Shown here one piece after another: positions 4,531 through 5,950 of a stretch of DNA of 5,950 nt. The stretch covers positions 1 through 5,950 of the forward strand of contig UQQO01000126.1 of the NCBI GenBank assembly GCA_900543175.1, read 5' to 3'. The notes beneath the pieces were generated by a model that was not told the DNA's origin, searched no databases, and saw nothing but the letters and a program-made list of their open reading frames with translations. This DNA is from an uncultured Fusobacterium sp. Its GTDB lineage: Bacteria; Fusobacteriota; Fusobacteriia; Fusobacteriales; Fusobacteriaceae. Positions within the stretch are counted from its first letter, which is position 1; each line of letters opens with the position of its first letter. The translations under genes and the position numbers were made by a program.

Positions 4531-5950
4531 ATGTGGGGGATATTTAAAAAGAGGGATAGAGAAAAGGCAGTAGATGAGGATAGAATTTTTACAAGAAAGA
4601 TAGATAAAGAAAATCTATTGAAAAAAGATTTAAAAAGAGAGCTAGAAAGAAATATTAAAAATTTAGAGAAGAGAGAGGTAAAAGAGATTGATACCTCTCT
4701 TTTAAACAAGAACTACAAAATTGACTATAAAAATTCTCTCAATGAGGAGCAACTAAAGGCTTTAACTTCAATAGAAGGGCAGTATTTGGTGATAGCTGGG
4801 GCAGGATCTGGAAAAACAAGAACTATAATATATAGAACAGCTTTTTTATTGGAGCAAGGGATAAAAGAGGAAGAGATTTTAATGGTAACCTTTACTAGAA
4901 AAGCTGCTGATGAGATGAAAAGCAGATTGGAAGATCTACTTGAAAGGGATATAAAAGTTGAGATTGGGACATTTCATTCTTTTTGCATGAAATTAATGGG
5001 AAAAAATAGAAATCTATTTAATTTGGAAAAAATTATAGTAATAGATGAGAAAGAGAAAAAAAGTATTATAGGGGTAATTATTAGAGAGAAAAGATTAAAA
5101 TTAGAAATTGGAAAAGAGAGGGTTTTAAATATAATTGAGGGGCTAGAAAAGGGAAAAAATATAGATGATATCCTTACTGAAAAGGAGAAAGAGTACAAGG
5201 AACCTCTTGAAAACTTAATAAGAGATTATAAAAAATATAAGAAGATCAATAGGTTGTTTGATTTTAATGATCTAATAGATAAAGTCCTTATAAAGCTAAA
5301 AAGTGACATTGATTTTAGAAGATATCTTCAGAAAAAATACAGATATATAATTGTTGATGAGTACCAAGATACAGATAAAAAGCAGAGGGATATATTGAAG
5401 ATGATCTGTGGAAAAGATGGGAACTTAATGGTAGTTGGAGATGATTATCAAAGTATATATGGGTTTAGAGGGGCAGAGCTTGAAAATATTTTAAGATTTA
5501 ATGAGGATTTTCCCAATAGTTATCTTATAAAGTTAGAGAAAAATTATAGAAGTACAGAGGAGATAGTGGAGTACTCCAATAAGATAGCCTCTAAATTTCA
5601 TCTGAAATATAATAAGATTGCAAAATCTACTGGGAGAAGAGGGGGTAAACCTAATATTTTAAAATTTAAAGATGAAAATCTCCAAAATAGATTTATAGTT
5701 GAAAAGATATTGAAGTTTCAGAAAAATGGAATAAAATATGGTGATATGGCTATTATTTACAGGGATAGATATAGTGTAATTAAGTTGGAAAAACTTTTAT
5801 TAGAAAATAGCATTCCATATGAAAAGAAGATAGATAACAATGTTCAAGAGTTTGAAGTTAAACTATATCTAAAACTTTTAAATCTCAAGAGAGAGCCTAA
5901 AAATATTCTTTATTGGGAAGATATTTTAGAATATATCCCTAAAAATAACA
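4531..5950 (+). CDS. UvrD/PcrA-like superfamily 1 DNA helicase, 3' end outside the window
   Basis: The frame is open to the right edge and shows 473 residues; motifs V and VI must lie beyond. Visible in order are the Q motif LNEEQ (70-74), Walker A AGAGSGKT (89-96), motif Ia VTFTRKAADEMK (119-130), motif Ib TFHSF (147-151), DFNDLI (244-249), motif II VDEYQDTD (275-282), motif III VGDDYQSIYGFRGA (302-315) and motif IV NYRST (338-342). These define an ATP-driven 3'-to-5' helicase or translocase used in DNA repair and replication restart. The GDDxQSIYxFRGA form points to a UvrD-like clade rather than E. coli UvrD itself. Walker A normally lies near residue 30; here a Lys/Glu-rich extension of about 68 residues precedes the Q motif. 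No frameshift or missing residue is seen. It is third in the operon, 7 bp after the oxidoreductase. Confidence 0.93.
   Translation, partial: MWGIFKKRDREKAVDEDRIFTRKIDKENLLKKDLKRELERNIKNLEKREVKEIDTSLLNKNYKIDYKNSLNEEQLKALTSIEGQYLVIAGAGSGKTRTIIYRTAFLLEQGIKEEEILMVTFTRKAADEMKSRLEDLLERDIKVEIGTFHSFCMKLMGKNRNLFNLEKIIVIDEKEKKSIIGVIIREKRLKLEIGKERVLNIIEGLEKGKNIDDILTEKEKEYKEPLENLIRDYKKYKKINRLFDFNDLIDKVLIKLKSDIDFRRYLQKKYRYIIVDEYQDTDKKQRDILKMICGKDGNLMVVGDDYQSIYGFRGAELENILRFNEDFPNSYLIKLEKNYRSTEEIVEYSNKIASKFHLKYNKIAKSTGRRGGKPNILKFKDENLQNRFIVEKILKFQKNGIKYGDMAIIYRDRYSVIKLEKLLLENSIPYEKKIDNNVQEFEVKLYLKLLNLKREPKNILYWEDILEYIPKNN

Noticed and set aside
4509..4709. Minus-strand open frame of 66 codons, Ser/Phe/Leu-rich
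   Set aside because: It is antisense to the start of the helicase gene; its composition is the complement of the Lys/Glu-rich extension. No ribosome binding site or known domain.
4974..5198. Minus-strand open frame of 74 codons, Phe/Ser-rich
   Set aside because: It lies wholly antisense to the helicase coding region between motifs Ib and II, where the plus frame is clearly real. It is a shadow frame.

Overview
The window is strongly AT-rich. It uses AGA for almost all arginines, A/T-ending codons, TAA and TAG stops, TGG for tryptophan, and AGGAGG-type ribosome binding sites with short spacing. Together with the protein styles this suggests a low-GC anaerobe such as Fusobacterium or a close relative. 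That is an inference from composition; a low-GC Firmicute cannot be excluded.

Layout. Positions 1-27 may be the last codons of a plus-strand gene that continues off the left edge. Positions 28-219 are non-coding and hold three short hairpins, one of them a clear intrinsic terminator for the minus-strand genes. Two genes then run leftward as an operon: holA (DNA polymerase III delta, 862-1863) followed by an HdeD/DUF308-type six-helix membrane protein (220-807). A well-formed minus-strand promoter at 1898-1926 drives holA. A divergent intergenic region of about 170 bp contains that promoter, a facing plus-strand promoter, and a perfect 14-bp palindrome at the start site of the rightward operon.

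The rightward operon has three closely packed genes: a fused double-domain ABC permease of the ThiP/FbpB type (2034-3551), a Gfo/Idh/MocA-family oxidoreductase (3567-4523), and a UvrD/PcrA-like superfamily 1 helicase (4531 to beyond the right edge). The gaps are 15 and 7 bp. The three do not form an obvious pathway. The permease has no substrate-binding protein or ATPase beside it, so it must work with partners encoded elsewhere or with none.

No CRISPR array, rRNA, tRNA or complete mobile element was seen. Nor did I find a convincing unknown system. The points most worth checking are the orphan permease with its altered second EAA loop, the palindrome at the rightward start site, the charged N-terminal extension of the helicase, the three-fold internal repeat of the HdeD-like protein, and the structured left edge, which could be the end of an IS200/IS605-type element.
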